Under the pieces are notes generated by a model. That model saw nothing but the letters and a program-made list of their open reading frames with translations. It searched no databases and was not told the origin of the DNA. From the NCBI GenBank assembly GCA_035525365.1, contig DATLEK010000009.1:1-31956 (forward strand): 31,956 bases of DNA. The letters are read 5' to 3'. Of this stretch, positions 7,145 through 14,538 are shown piece after piece. A program made the translations under genes and the position numbers. The stretch is from GCA-2861595 sp035525365. Its GTDB lineage: Bacteria; Actinomycetota; Acidimicrobiia; Acidimicrobiales; GCA-2861595. The number at the start of each line of letters is the position of its first letter. Position 1 is the first letter of the stretch.

Positions 7145-7224
7145 AAGGCGGCGGGATGGGCAAGGCCACTTCCTCCTGAGCCAGGGCTCCTTCGCCCCCG
7201 AACGGGTGGCCCGAGATGGTCGGG

Positions 7225-7230
7225 TAGCCT
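7225..7230 (+). promoter_or_regulatory. leaderless-type -10 box of clpP
   Basis: TAGCCT is followed by CGCCCC and then the clpP ATG. No ribosome-binding site is present. The 12-mer TAGCCTCGCCCC recurs exactly at 7888-7899 before the next gene. Confidence 0.5.
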
Positions 7231-7236
7231 CGCCCC

Positions 7237-7845
7237 ATGGCCTCCATCACTCCCGTCACCGCACAACAGACCTCCTGGGGCGACCGGTCGAGCGACATCT
7301 ACTCCCGGCTCCTCAAGGAGCGCATCATCTTCCTGGGCACCCAGGTGGACGACGCGTCGGCCAACCTCATCTGTGCCCAACTCCTGCTCCTCGCCGCCGA
7401 GGACGCCGAGCGGGACATCGCCATCTACGTCAACTCGCCCGGCGGCTCGGTGACCGCCGGCCTGGCCATCTACGACACCATGCAGTACGTGCCCTGCGAC
7501 GTCTCCACCGTGTGCATGGGCCTGGCCGCCTCCATGGGGCAGTTCCTCCTCTGCTCGGGCACCCCGGGCAAGCGTTACGCCCTGCCCCACTCCCGCATCC
7601 TCATGCACCAGCCCTCGGGCGCCATGCAGGGCCAGGCCACCGACATCGCCATCCAGGCCGAGCAGATCATCTATCTCAAGCGGATGATGGCCGAGCGGAT
7701 CTCCTTCCACACCGGTCAGCCGGTGGAGCGCATCGAGGCCGACTCGGACCGTGACCGCTGGTTCACCGCCGAGGAGGCCCTGGAGTACGGCTTCATTGAC
7801 AAGGTGATCCAGAACGCGGCACAGGCCCCGGCCCTCACGCCCTGA
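7237..7845 (+). CDS. clpP: ATP-dependent Clp protease proteolytic subunit
   Basis: This serine peptidase subunit assembles into heptameric rings and degrades unfolded or tagged proteins delivered by Clp ATPases, including tmRNA-tagged ones. The catalytic triad is visible: S99 in GLAASMGQFLL, H124 in LMHQPSG and D173 in DRDRWFTAEEA. The oxyanion loop SPGGSVTAGLAIYDTM (about 67-82) is intact. Length is 202 residues, normal. No second clpP and no clpX or tig gene adjoin it, unlike the common actinobacterial clpP1-clpP2 pair. It may be an additional ClpP copy. The ATG at 7237 follows a TAGCCT box at 6 nt spacing, suggesting a leaderless message. Confidence 0.95.
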   Translation: MASITPVTAQQTSWGDRSSDIYSRLLKERIIFLGTQVDDASANLICAQLLLLAAEDAERDIAIYVNSPGGSVTAGLAIYDTMQYVPCDVSTVCMGLAASMGQFLLCSGTPGKRYALPHSRILMHQPSGAMQGQATDIAIQAEQIIYLKRMMAERISFHTGQPVERIEADSDRDRWFTAEEALEYGFIDKVIQNAAQAPALTP

Positions 7846-7887
7846 CCGGCGGGGCTCCTGAGGGGGGCCGGCCAACCATGGCCCCAG

Positions 7888-7893
7888 TAGCCT
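7888..7893 (+). promoter_or_regulatory. leaderless-type -10 box for the glycosylation operon
   Basis: TAGCCT followed by CGCCCCGGCC and ATG 7904. A GC hairpin (7864-7885, arms GGGGCC/GGCCCC) lies immediately upstream, between clpP and this promoter. Confidence 0.45.
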
Positions 7894-7903
7894 CGCCCCG
7901 GCC

Positions 7904-8830
7904 ATGAGCGACACCATCGACCACCCCCGGCTTCTGGCCGAGATCGACGAGGAGGTGCGCCGGCGGAGGGAGTCGGGAGACCTGCCGGCCAACTTCGAGC
8001 GCGAGCTCGACCTCGTGTTCGCCCGGTTCGCACCCGTCCACGCCGTGGGCGACGACTTCGCCCAGGTCCTCGAGCGCACCGAGCAGTCCACCCATGTGGA
8101 CGTGCTGGCTCCCGTGGCCTCACGCACGCCGGCCGTGGGGTTCGCCAAGCGGGTCATCCGCAAGGCGGTGATCTGGGAGATGCGTTACGTGGCCCAGCAG
8201 GTGAGCGCCTTCGCCTTCGGGGTCACCCGCGCCGTGCGCCTCCTGGGTGACCGGGTCGACGGCCTGGAGCAGGCCGCTCCCGGCGCCGGCGGGAAGTTCC
8301 TCGCCATGGCCCGGGCCGCCGCCCCGGGGTTCGACACGGCACGTTGGGCACCCATCGTGATCGAGGCGGTGACCGATGCTCCCGGCCGGGTGGTCCACGC
8401 CGAATGTGGCGACGGCGCCCTGGTGGCGCGGCTGGCGGAGGCCGGCGTGGATGCCTACGGCGTCGACCCGGTGGACCAGATGCCTCCCGCCGGCCTGGAG
8501 ATCCGGGTGGACGAGGCGATTGTCCACCTCGGCGCCGTGGCCGACGGCTCGCTCGGCGGCATCGTGCTCAGTGGCTGCGTCGACCTTCTGCCCCTCGGCA
8601 CGCTCGCCGCCATCGCCGATCTCGTGAGGGCCAAGCTGGCTCCCGGTGGTGTGGCCGTGGTGATCGGCACCAAGCCCGAGTGCTGGAGCGGCGTGGCTGC
8701 CGATCTTTCCCCTGGGCGGCCGCTCGACCCGAAGACCTGGTGCCAGCTGCTCGGCGCCGGCGGTGTCAGCTCGGTGGAGGTCGTCGACGCGCCCACCGAT
8801 TACGCCGTGGTCGCGCGCCTCCCCGGCTGA
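7904..8830 (+). CDS. putative class I SAM-dependent methyltransferase
   Basis: This is a 308-residue protein. A helical N-terminal part (about 1-130, with long charged stretches such as EIDEEVRRRRESG) precedes a shortened Rossmann-type methyltransferase domain. HAECGDGALVARLAEAGVDAYGVDP fits SAM motif I and the following acidic residue. AIADLVRAKLAPGGVAVVIG fits the post-motif strand. Similar two-part methyltransferases occur in polysaccharide clusters, where they methylate a sugar or a lipid-linked glycan. The substrate is unknown. The gene is first of four tightly spaced genes, all others being GT4 glycosyltransferases (the next starts 6 bp later), so a role in the same glycan is inferred. 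Motif I is somewhat degenerate. Confidence 0.7.
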   Translation: MSDTIDHPRLLAEIDEEVRRRRESGDLPANFERELDLVFARFAPVHAVGDDFAQVLERTEQSTHVDVLAPVASRTPAVGFAKRVIRKAVIWEMRYVAQQVSAFAFGVTRAVRLLGDRVDGLEQAAPGAGGKFLAMARAAAPGFDTARWAPIVIEAVTDAPGRVVHAECGDGALVARLAEAGVDAYGVDPVDQMPPAGLEIRVDEAIVHLGAVADGSLGGIVLSGCVDLLPLGTLAAIADLVRAKLAPGGVAVVIGTKPECWSGVAADLSPGRPLDPKTWCQLLGAGGVSSVEVVDAPTDYAVVARLPG

Positions 8831-8836
8831 GCGTCG

Positions 8837-9946
8837 ATGGTCGCCGTCCACCAGTTCATCCCCACGTTCGCGCCCCGCGACGCCATCGGCACCCACGCCC
8901 TGCACGCCCAGCGGATCCTGCGGGACATGGGCGTCGCCTCCGACATCTACGCCGACGGGTTCCGCGGCGCCAAGGCCGGCCAGGTCCGCTCCTTCCGGTC
9001 CTTCGCCCGGCGGAGCCGCGGGTCAGGCGAACCGGCGTGGCTGATGTACCAGCTGTCCACCGGCAGCGCGGTGTTCGATTTCCTCATGGCCCGGCCGGAG
9101 CCGAAGCTGGTGAACTACCACAACATCACCGACCCCTCGCTCTACCGGGCATGGGAGCCGGGGGTGGCCATCGAGCTCGGCGAGGGGCAGCGACAGATGC
9201 GTGAGCTGGCACCCACGGTGGAGCTGGGTATCGCCGTGTCGGAGTTCAACCGGGCCGGACTCGAAGCGGCCGGGTACGCCCGCACCACCGTCTCGCCGGT
9301 GCTCGTGGACCTGGAGGAGGGGCGGGTGTCGCCCGACCCGGCCACCACCAGGGCCCTGGTCAAGGCCAAAAACGGAGGAGGGGCGGACTGGCTCTTCGTT
9401 GGTCGGGTGGCGCCCCACAAGTGCCAGCACGACGTTGTGCGGGCTTTCGCCGCCTACCGGGCCGCCTACGACCCCAGGGCCCGGCTCCACCTGGTGGGGG
9501 GAACCGGCTCCCACGCCTACCTCGTCACCCTCGAGCGTTACGTCGCCGGCCTCGGCCTGGCCGGCGCCGTCACCATGGCCGGATCGGTGCGCCAGTCCGT
9601 GCTGGCCGCCGTCTATCGCAACGCCGACGTCTTCGTGTGCCTCTCCGAGCACGAGGGGTTCTGCGTCCCCATCGTCGAAGCCATGCGGGAGCGGGTACCG
9701 GTGGTGGCCTTTGCCGCCGCGGCCGTTCCCGAGACGGTGGCCGGCGCCGCCGTGCTCCTGAGCGTCAAGGACCCGATGACCGTCGCCGCCGCCGTCCACC
9801 GGGTGTTGAGCGACGGGGTGCTGCGGGACCAGCTGGCCGATGCCGGCGTGGGGCGGGCCGGCCACTTCACCCTGGAGCGGGCCAGCCGGCGCTTCCGGAC
9901 GGTCATGGAGGAGCTGCTGCAGGGGGCGGAGGCAGGGTGCGCATAG
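8837..9946 (+). CDS. GT4-family glycosyltransferase
   Basis: This is a 369-residue GT-B fold glycosyltransferase. The donor-binding C-terminal domain shows LFVGRVAPHKCQHDVVRAF (R190 and K195, sugar-nucleotide phosphate contacts) and the retaining-enzyme motif EGFCVPIVE with E273 and E281 spaced as E-x7-E. The N-terminal half begins VAVHQFIPTFAPRDAIGTHALHAQ, shared with the next gene. It probably transfers a sugar from a nucleotide donor to a lipid-linked glycan on the cytoplasmic membrane face. There is no signal peptide or membrane segment. It starts 6 bp after the methyltransferase and its end overlaps the next gene by 10 bp. Donor and acceptor cannot be read from the sequence. Confidence 0.88.
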   Translation: MVAVHQFIPTFAPRDAIGTHALHAQRILRDMGVASDIYADGFRGAKAGQVRSFRSFARRSRGSGEPAWLMYQLSTGSAVFDFLMARPEPKLVNYHNITDPSLYRAWEPGVAIELGEGQRQMRELAPTVELGIAVSEFNRAGLEAAGYARTTVSPVLVDLEEGRVSPDPATTRALVKAKNGGGADWLFVGRVAPHKCQHDVVRAFAAYRAAYDPRARLHLVGGTGSHAYLVTLERYVAGLGLAGAVTMAGSVRQSVLAAVYRNADVFVCLSEHEGFCVPIVEAMRERVPVVAFAAAAVPETVAGAAVLLSVKDPMTVAAAVHRVLSDGVLRDQLADAGVGRAGHFTLERASRRFRTVMEELLQGAEAGCA

Positions 9947-11022
9947 GCCGCCTGCACCAGTTCGTGCCCACCTTCGAGCCCGGTGCGGTGGGCGCCCACA
10001 TCCTCGAGCTCCAGCGCTTGGCCCACGAAGTGCTGGGAGTGGAGGGCGAGGTCTTCGCCGAGCACGTGCGCCCGGCCATGGGGGGAAAGGCCCGCAGCCA
10101 CAAGACCTACGGCCGGGGCTTCGCGGCCAGGGACGGTGACGTCCTCGTGTACCACATGGCCATCGGGTCGGACGTGGCCGATTTCGTGAGGGAGCGTCCC
10201 GAGACGCTGGTCGTCGACCATCACAACGTGACGCCGGCCCACCTGTTCGAGCGGTGGGAACCCGGTGCCGCCTACGGCTGCTCGTGGGGCCGGGCCCAGC
10301 TCCCCGAGCTGGCCGGGCGGGCATCGCTCGGCGTGGCCGACTCCCCCTACAACGAGGAGGAGCTGAAGGCGGCCGGCTACCGGGCCACGGCGACGGCGCC
10401 GATCCTGCTCGACCTGGAGGCGCTGGCCGGCGCCGAGCCCGACGCCGGTGCCATGGAGCGTTTGGCCGCGGCCAGAGCCGCCGGCGGTTCGGACTGGCTG
10501 TTCGTGGGCCGGGTGTCGCCCCACAAGTTCCAGCACGACGTGGTGAAGGCCTTCGCCGCCTACCGCCGGCTCTACGACCCCGACGCCCGCCTGCACCTGG
10601 TGGGCGGCTCGTCGTCCGACACCTATCTCGAAGCGCTGAAGGGCTTCGCCGCCGCTCTGGGCATCGCCGGGGCCGTCTCCTTCACCGGCTCCGTCAGCGC
10701 CGGCGCCCTGGCCGCCCATTACCGGAGCGCCGACGTGCTGGTGTGTCTCTCCGAGCACGAGGGGTTCGGCATCCCCCTGCTGGAGGCCATGGCCCACGGC
10801 GTCCCCGTGGTGGCCTACTCGTCCACCGCGGTGCCGGGCACCGTCGGCGACGCCGGCATCGTGCTGGAGTCCAAGGCTCCGGCCACCGTGGCCGCCGCCG
10901 TCAACCGTGTCGTCACCGATCCCACCCTCAGCCGGTCCCTGATCGCCGCCGGCGTCGCCCGCCTCCAGGAGTTCTCCCTGGAGCGAATTAGGGCCCGCTG
11001 GGTGGAGGTCCTCACCCGGTGA
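9937..11022 (+). CDS. GT4-family glycosyltransferase, paralogue of the preceding gene
   Basis: This 361-residue GT-B enzyme is closely related to its upstream neighbour. It has RIGRLHQFVPTFEPGAVGAH at the N-terminus, LFVGRVSPHKFQHDVVKAF, DARLHLVGG and the E-x7-E motif in EHEGFGIPLLEAM. The start is GTG at 9937, inside the end of the previous gene, with GGAGG four bases upstream. A longer in-frame reading upstream is only the overlap with the previous gene. The two genes probably arose by tandem duplication and add successive residues to the same glycan. Its own stop overlaps the next start (GTGA). The specific sugar is unknown. Confidence 0.88.
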   Translation: MRIGRLHQFVPTFEPGAVGAHILELQRLAHEVLGVEGEVFAEHVRPAMGGKARSHKTYGRGFAARDGDVLVYHMAIGSDVADFVRERPETLVVDHHNVTPAHLFERWEPGAAYGCSWGRAQLPELAGRASLGVADSPYNEEELKAAGYRATATAPILLDLEALAGAEPDAGAMERLAAARAAGGSDWLFVGRVSPHKFQHDVVKAFAAYRRLYDPDARLHLVGGSSSDTYLEALKGFAAALGIAGAVSFTGSVSAGALAAHYRSADVLVCLSEHEGFGIPLLEAMAHGVPVVAYSSTAVPGTVGDAGIVLESKAPATVAAAVNRVVTDPTLSRSLIAAGVARLQEFSLERIRARWVEVLTR

Positions 11023-12197
11023 AGGTGGCCTACGTCGTCCCCCGGTACGGCACCGAGGTGGTCGGCGGAGCCGAGTACGGGGCCCGGATGCTGGCCGAGC
11101 GGCTGGTGTCCCAACTGGGTTGGGAGGTGGAGGCGCTCACCACCTGCGCGCTCGACGCCCTCACGTGGGCCGACGCCTATCCCCCCGGGGAGGTCGACCT
11201 GAACGGGGTGCGGGTGCGCCGTTTCGCCTCCACCGCCGGTCGGGACCCCGGCTTCGAGACCTTCTCCCGCCCCGTCCTGGCCGACCCCGCCGGCGCCTCG
11301 CCGGCTGACCAGCAACGGTGGATCGACCTGCAGGGGCCGGTCTGCCCGGACGTGGTGGCCGCCGCCGCCGACGGCGATGCCGACATCGTGGTCTTCTATC
11401 CCTACCTCTACTACCCCACGGTGCGGGGCGTGCCGGCGGTGGGCGACAGGGCGGTGATGCACCCCGCCGCTCACGACGAGGCGCCGCTTCGGCTGCCGCT
11501 GTTCGGCGACGTGTTCGCCGCCACCCGAGGCCTGGTCTTCCAGACTCAGGGCGAGCGCCGGCTGGCCGAGCGGCTCTTCCCGGTGGCCTCCACGCCCCAG
11601 ATCGTGATGGGGCTCGGCATCGAGCCGGGCGAGGGCGACCCGGCCGCGGCCGCCGAGGCCACCGGGCTCGGCGACCGGCCCTACCTGCTCTGCCTCGGTC
11701 GGGTGGACGAGGGCAAGGGATCGGTTCTGCTGGCCCGGTTCTTCGCCGCCTACAAGGAACGCCATCCCGGTCCTCTGGCCCTGGTCTTCGCCGGCCCCGT
11801 CGTCCATGCGCCGCCCGCCCATCCCGACATCGTGATGGCCGGCCCGGTGGACGAGCCCACCAAGTGGGGGCTGCTGGCGGGGGCGCAGGCGCTGGTGTCC
11901 CCGTCGCCGCTGGAGGCCTTCGCGCTGGTACTGCTCGAGGCCTGGCATGCCGGCACTCCCGTGCTCGTGAACGGTGCCTGCGCCGCCACCACCGAGCACG
12001 TGCAGCGTTCAGGCGGCGGTTTGTGGTTCTCCGGCTACGGCTCCTTCGAGGTGGCGGTCGAGCGGCTGACCGGTGATCCCGGTCTCCGCACCCAGCTCGT
12101 CGAGCACGGCCGCACCCACGCCGGCGCCCACTACAGCTGGCCCGTAATCATCGACCGCTACGGCCGCTTCCTGGAAGACGTGGCCGCACGGCGCTGA
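11019..12197 (+). CDS. GT4-family glycosyltransferase, second subtype
   Basis: This 392-residue GT-B protein opens with VKVAYVVPRYGTEVVGGAEY, the glycine loop of GT4 acceptor domains. It then has LTTCALDALTWADAYPPGEV, which recurs almost word for word in the protein at 22425. The donor domain shows LCLGRVDEGKGSVLLARFF and SPLEAFALVLLEAWHAGTPVL, where the E-x7-E motif is E(AFALVLL)E. It differs in type from the two genes before it. GTG 11019 overlaps the previous stop by four bases, implying coupling. The gene ends 18 bp before a convergent gene. Confidence 0.87.
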   Translation: MKVAYVVPRYGTEVVGGAEYGARMLAERLVSQLGWEVEALTTCALDALTWADAYPPGEVDLNGVRVRRFASTAGRDPGFETFSRPVLADPAGASPADQQRWIDLQGPVCPDVVAAAADGDADIVVFYPYLYYPTVRGVPAVGDRAVMHPAAHDEAPLRLPLFGDVFAATRGLVFQTQGERRLAERLFPVASTPQIVMGLGIEPGEGDPAAAAEATGLGDRPYLLCLGRVDEGKGSVLLARFFAAYKERHPGPLALVFAGPVVHAPPAHPDIVMAGPVDEPTKWGLLAGAQALVSPSPLEAFALVLLEAWHAGTPVLVNGACAATTEHVQRSGGGLWFSGYGSFEVAVERLTGDPGLRTQLVEHGRTHAGAHYSWPVIIDRYGRFLEDVAARR

Positions 12198-12215
12198 CCG
12201 CTTGCGACCCGAAAA

Positions 12216-14438
12216 CTAGGGCTTGGGCGCCGCCGCCATTCCCACCACCGGCTGGTTCAGCTTGACGGCGCCGGTGGAGCCGAAGAAGGGGACACCGAAG
12301 GCGAAGATCCCGCCGTCGGAGGCGACGAGCCAGTAGCCGCTGCCGGCGGCGTTGCGGTCCATCCCGACGATGGGCTGGTTGAGGGAGATGGCACCGGTGG
12401 AGCCGCGGAAGACGGCATCGCCGAAGGCGAAGATGCCGCCGTCGGAGGCGACCAGCCAGTAGCCGTTTCCGGACGGCGTGGCCGCCATTCCCCGGATGGG
12501 CTGGTTCAGCTTGATGGCGCCGGTGGAGCCGCGGAACACCGCATCTCCGAAGGCGAAGATCCCGCCGTCGGCGGCCACCAGGAAGTAGCCGTTGCCCGTG
12601 GGCGTGGCCGCCATTCCCCGGATGGGCTGGTTCAGCTTGATGGCGCCGGTGGAGCCGCGGAACACCGCGTCGCCGAAGGCGAAGATCCCGCCGTCGGCGG
12701 CCACCAGCCAGTAGCCGTTGCCGCTCGGGGTCCGGGCCATGCCCACGATGGGCTGGTTCAGCCTCAGGGCGCCGGTGGAGCCGCGGAACACGGCGTCGCC
12801 GAAGGCGAAGATCCCCCCGTCGGAGGCCACCAGCCAATAGCCGCCGCCCGAAGGCGTGGACTCCATGCCCACGATGGGCTGGTTCAGCTTGAGGGCACCG
12901 GTGGACCCGAAGAACCTGGCATCGCAGAAGGCGAAGATGCCGCCATCGGAGGCGACCAGCCAGTACCCGCCGGGGCCGGCCTGGGCGCACTGGCTCTGGG
13001 ACAGCGGGGGCACGGTGACGGCGCCGGTGCGGCGCTGGTCGCCATGGAACGTGGGCCAGGCGGTGGCGCCGAGGACCGCATTGTCGGAGGCGGCCATCTC
13101 GTAGCGGACGGCGACCCCGGCGCCGTTCGGGCGGGTGCCGGCGGCGACGATGTCGAGCAGGCCGTTGCCGTCGATATCGGTGACCAGGGGCGAGTTCTGG
13201 AAGGCGACCTTGCCCTGCTCCAGGGCGAAGAGGAGCGCCCCCGTCTTTCCGCTGTAGGCGAAGATCCCGCCGCCGGTGGGCACGAGGAGGTCCTGGCCTC
13301 CGTCACCGTTCAGATCGGCGGTGGAGATCGAGCCGAGGACCACGCCCCCGCCCGATGCCTTCGGGAAGTTGGGCAGGTCGCCGCCGTCGCTGCCGCGAAG
13401 GGCGAACACCCGGCCGGGATCAGGGCCGTCGAAGGTGCTGATGGCCACGTCGAGCCGACCGTTGCCGTCGATGTCGGCGAGCGCGGGGGAGGCCATGGTG
13501 TAGCCGCCGGTGTCGCGGGCCCACTTGAGACTGCCGTTGAGGTTGAGGGCGAACACCTTGGTGGCATCGCTGGCGCCGCCGGGCTGGCGCACCCAGTAGT
13601 CGCCGGTGCCGAAGACGATCTCGGCCTTGCCGTCACCGTCGATGTCGCCCACTGCCGGCGAGGAACGGACGATCTCGTTCACCCGGAACTCCCACAGCGT
13701 CTGGCCGGTGCCGGAGATGGCCCGCACCAGGCCACCCCGGTGGTCGATGGGGGCGCCGGGGCTGGAGTCGCCGCCCACGATGACATCGGTCTGTCCATCG
13801 CCGTTCACGTCGGCCAGGGCGGGGGTGGAGAAGACCGTGTCGTCGGTGTAGTAGGGCCACCCGCCGTTCATGGTGCCGGAGTGGGACAGCGAGTACATCC
13901 GCAGCCCCAGGGCGCCGAAGGTGACGTCGGGGTTGGAGTCACGGTTGATGTCGCCGATGGCCGGGCTGGAGTGGACGGCCTGGCTGGGGCAGTCCTGGTC
14001 GCTGCCCTGGAAGCGGAAGCGCTCGGTCCCGTCGTGCTCGAAGGAGTACATGGCCCCACCCGAGCACTGGCCGTGGCTCCCCACCCCGCTGCCCACGAAG
14101 ACCTCGGGGCGGCTGTCGCCGTCGGTGTCGGCGCCGGCCGGCGAGGAGTTGACGGCGTGGCTGGTCTGGCGCGGCCAACCGCCCACCGTGCTGCCGTCGG
14201 AGCCGTGCAGGGCGTACACCTTGGCGTCGTGGGCGCCGAACACGACATCGAGGCCGCCGCCGTCGAGGTCGATGCCGAGTGGGGACGACTCGCGGACGGC
14301 TGCGCCGGGCAGGTCGATGCTCCAGCGGGAAGACGGGGCTGCGGAGGCTGGAGTGACAGCGGAGACGAGGCCGGCGGCGACGAGTGCCCCGGCCAGAAGG
14401 GCCTGCGTGGCGCGACGGACGTGAGGGGTTGTGGGCAT
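12216..14438 (-). CDS. secreted FG-GAP/VCBS repeat protein with C-terminal GYW repeats
   Basis: This is a 740-residue exported protein. A signal peptide covers residues 1-34 (LLAGALVAAGLVSAVTPASA, probable cut ASA/A). The middle (about 35-490) is an FG-GAP type beta-propeller with repeated calcium loops such as DVNGDGQTDV, DIDGDGKAEI, DIDGNGRLDV and DLNGDGGQDL. The C-terminus has six tandem copies of a 42-residue unit, GYWLVASDGGIFAFGDA...GSTGA..LNQPIVGM. No catalytic motif is seen; adhesion or glycan binding at the cell surface is plausible. ATG 14438 gives a clean signal peptide and has TACCCT 8 nt upstream. An upstream ATG at 14489 would extend it by 17 residues. It is convergent with the glycosyltransferase operon and divergent from the amidase gene. 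Confidence 0.87.
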   Translation of the reverse strand: MPTTPHVRRATQALLAGALVAAGLVSAVTPASAAPSSRWSIDLPGAAVRESSPLGIDLDGGGLDVVFGAHDAKVYALHGSDGSTVGGWPRQTSHAVNSSPAGADTDGDSRPEVFVGSGVGSHGQCSGGAMYSFEHDGTERFRFQGSDQDCPSQAVHSSPAIGDINRDSNPDVTFGALGLRMYSLSHSGTMNGGWPYYTDDTVFSTPALADVNGDGQTDVIVGGDSSPGAPIDHRGGLVRAISGTGQTLWEFRVNEIVRSSPAVGDIDGDGKAEIVFGTGDYWVRQPGGASDATKVFALNLNGSLKWARDTGGYTMASPALADIDGNGRLDVAISTFDGPDPGRVFALRGSDGGDLPNFPKASGGGVVLGSISTADLNGDGGQDLLVPTGGGIFAYSGKTGALLFALEQGKVAFQNSPLVTDIDGNGLLDIVAAGTRPNGAGVAVRYEMAASDNAVLGATAWPTFHGDQRRTGAVTVPPLSQSQCAQAGPGGYWLVASDGGIFAFCDARFFGSTGALKLNQPIVGMESTPSGGGYWLVASDGGIFAFGDAVFRGSTGALRLNQPIVGMARTPSGNGYWLVAADGGIFAFGDAVFRGSTGAIKLNQPIRGMAATPTGNGYFLVAADGGIFAFGDAVFRGSTGAIKLNQPIRGMAATPSGNGYWLVASDGGIFAFGDAVFRGSTGAISLNQPIVGMDRNAAGSGYWLVASDGGIFAFGVPFFGSTGAVKLNQPVVGMAAAPKP
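12219..12968 (-). repeat. six tandem 126-bp units encoding GYW repeats
   Basis: The unit period is 126 bp (42 residues). The third and fourth units are nearly identical at DNA level (about 12477-12600 and 12603-12726), pointing to recent duplication or gene conversion. The first unit reads FAFCDA instead of FAFGDA, and the last lacks part of the GDA region. Confidence 0.9.
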
Positions 14439-14446
14439 GGGCGGAG

Positions 14447-14452
14447 AGGGTA
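14447..14452 (-). promoter_or_regulatory. leaderless-type -10 box of the FG-GAP gene
   Basis: TACCCT on the minus strand, 8 nt before ATG 14438, with no ribosome-binding site. The 100-bp gap to 14539 must also hold the divergent amidase promoter, for which I found no clear box. Confidence 0.4.
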
Positions 14453-14538
14453 GTCGCCGCTGATGGTGGTTGGCACCGAATGGTCCCATCTACCTGCTTC
14501 AATGGATGCACCTTCCCCGACACCCAAGTCGCCTCCTC

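Noticed and set aside
7864..7885. Hairpin GGGGCC/GGCCCC after clpP as a terminator
   Set aside because: Only a 6-bp stem with a 10-base loop; too weak to list separately, though mentioned with the promoter.
6313..8163. A long open minus-strand frame of 616 codons across the GGDEF and ClpP genes
   Set aside because: It is antisense to clear GGDEF and ClpP coding sequence and is an effect of high GC content; no motif or start signal.
12219..12968. 126-bp periodic repeats considered as a CRISPR-like or satellite array
   Set aside because: The period is an exact multiple of three, lies in frame and encodes conserved GYW protein repeats.
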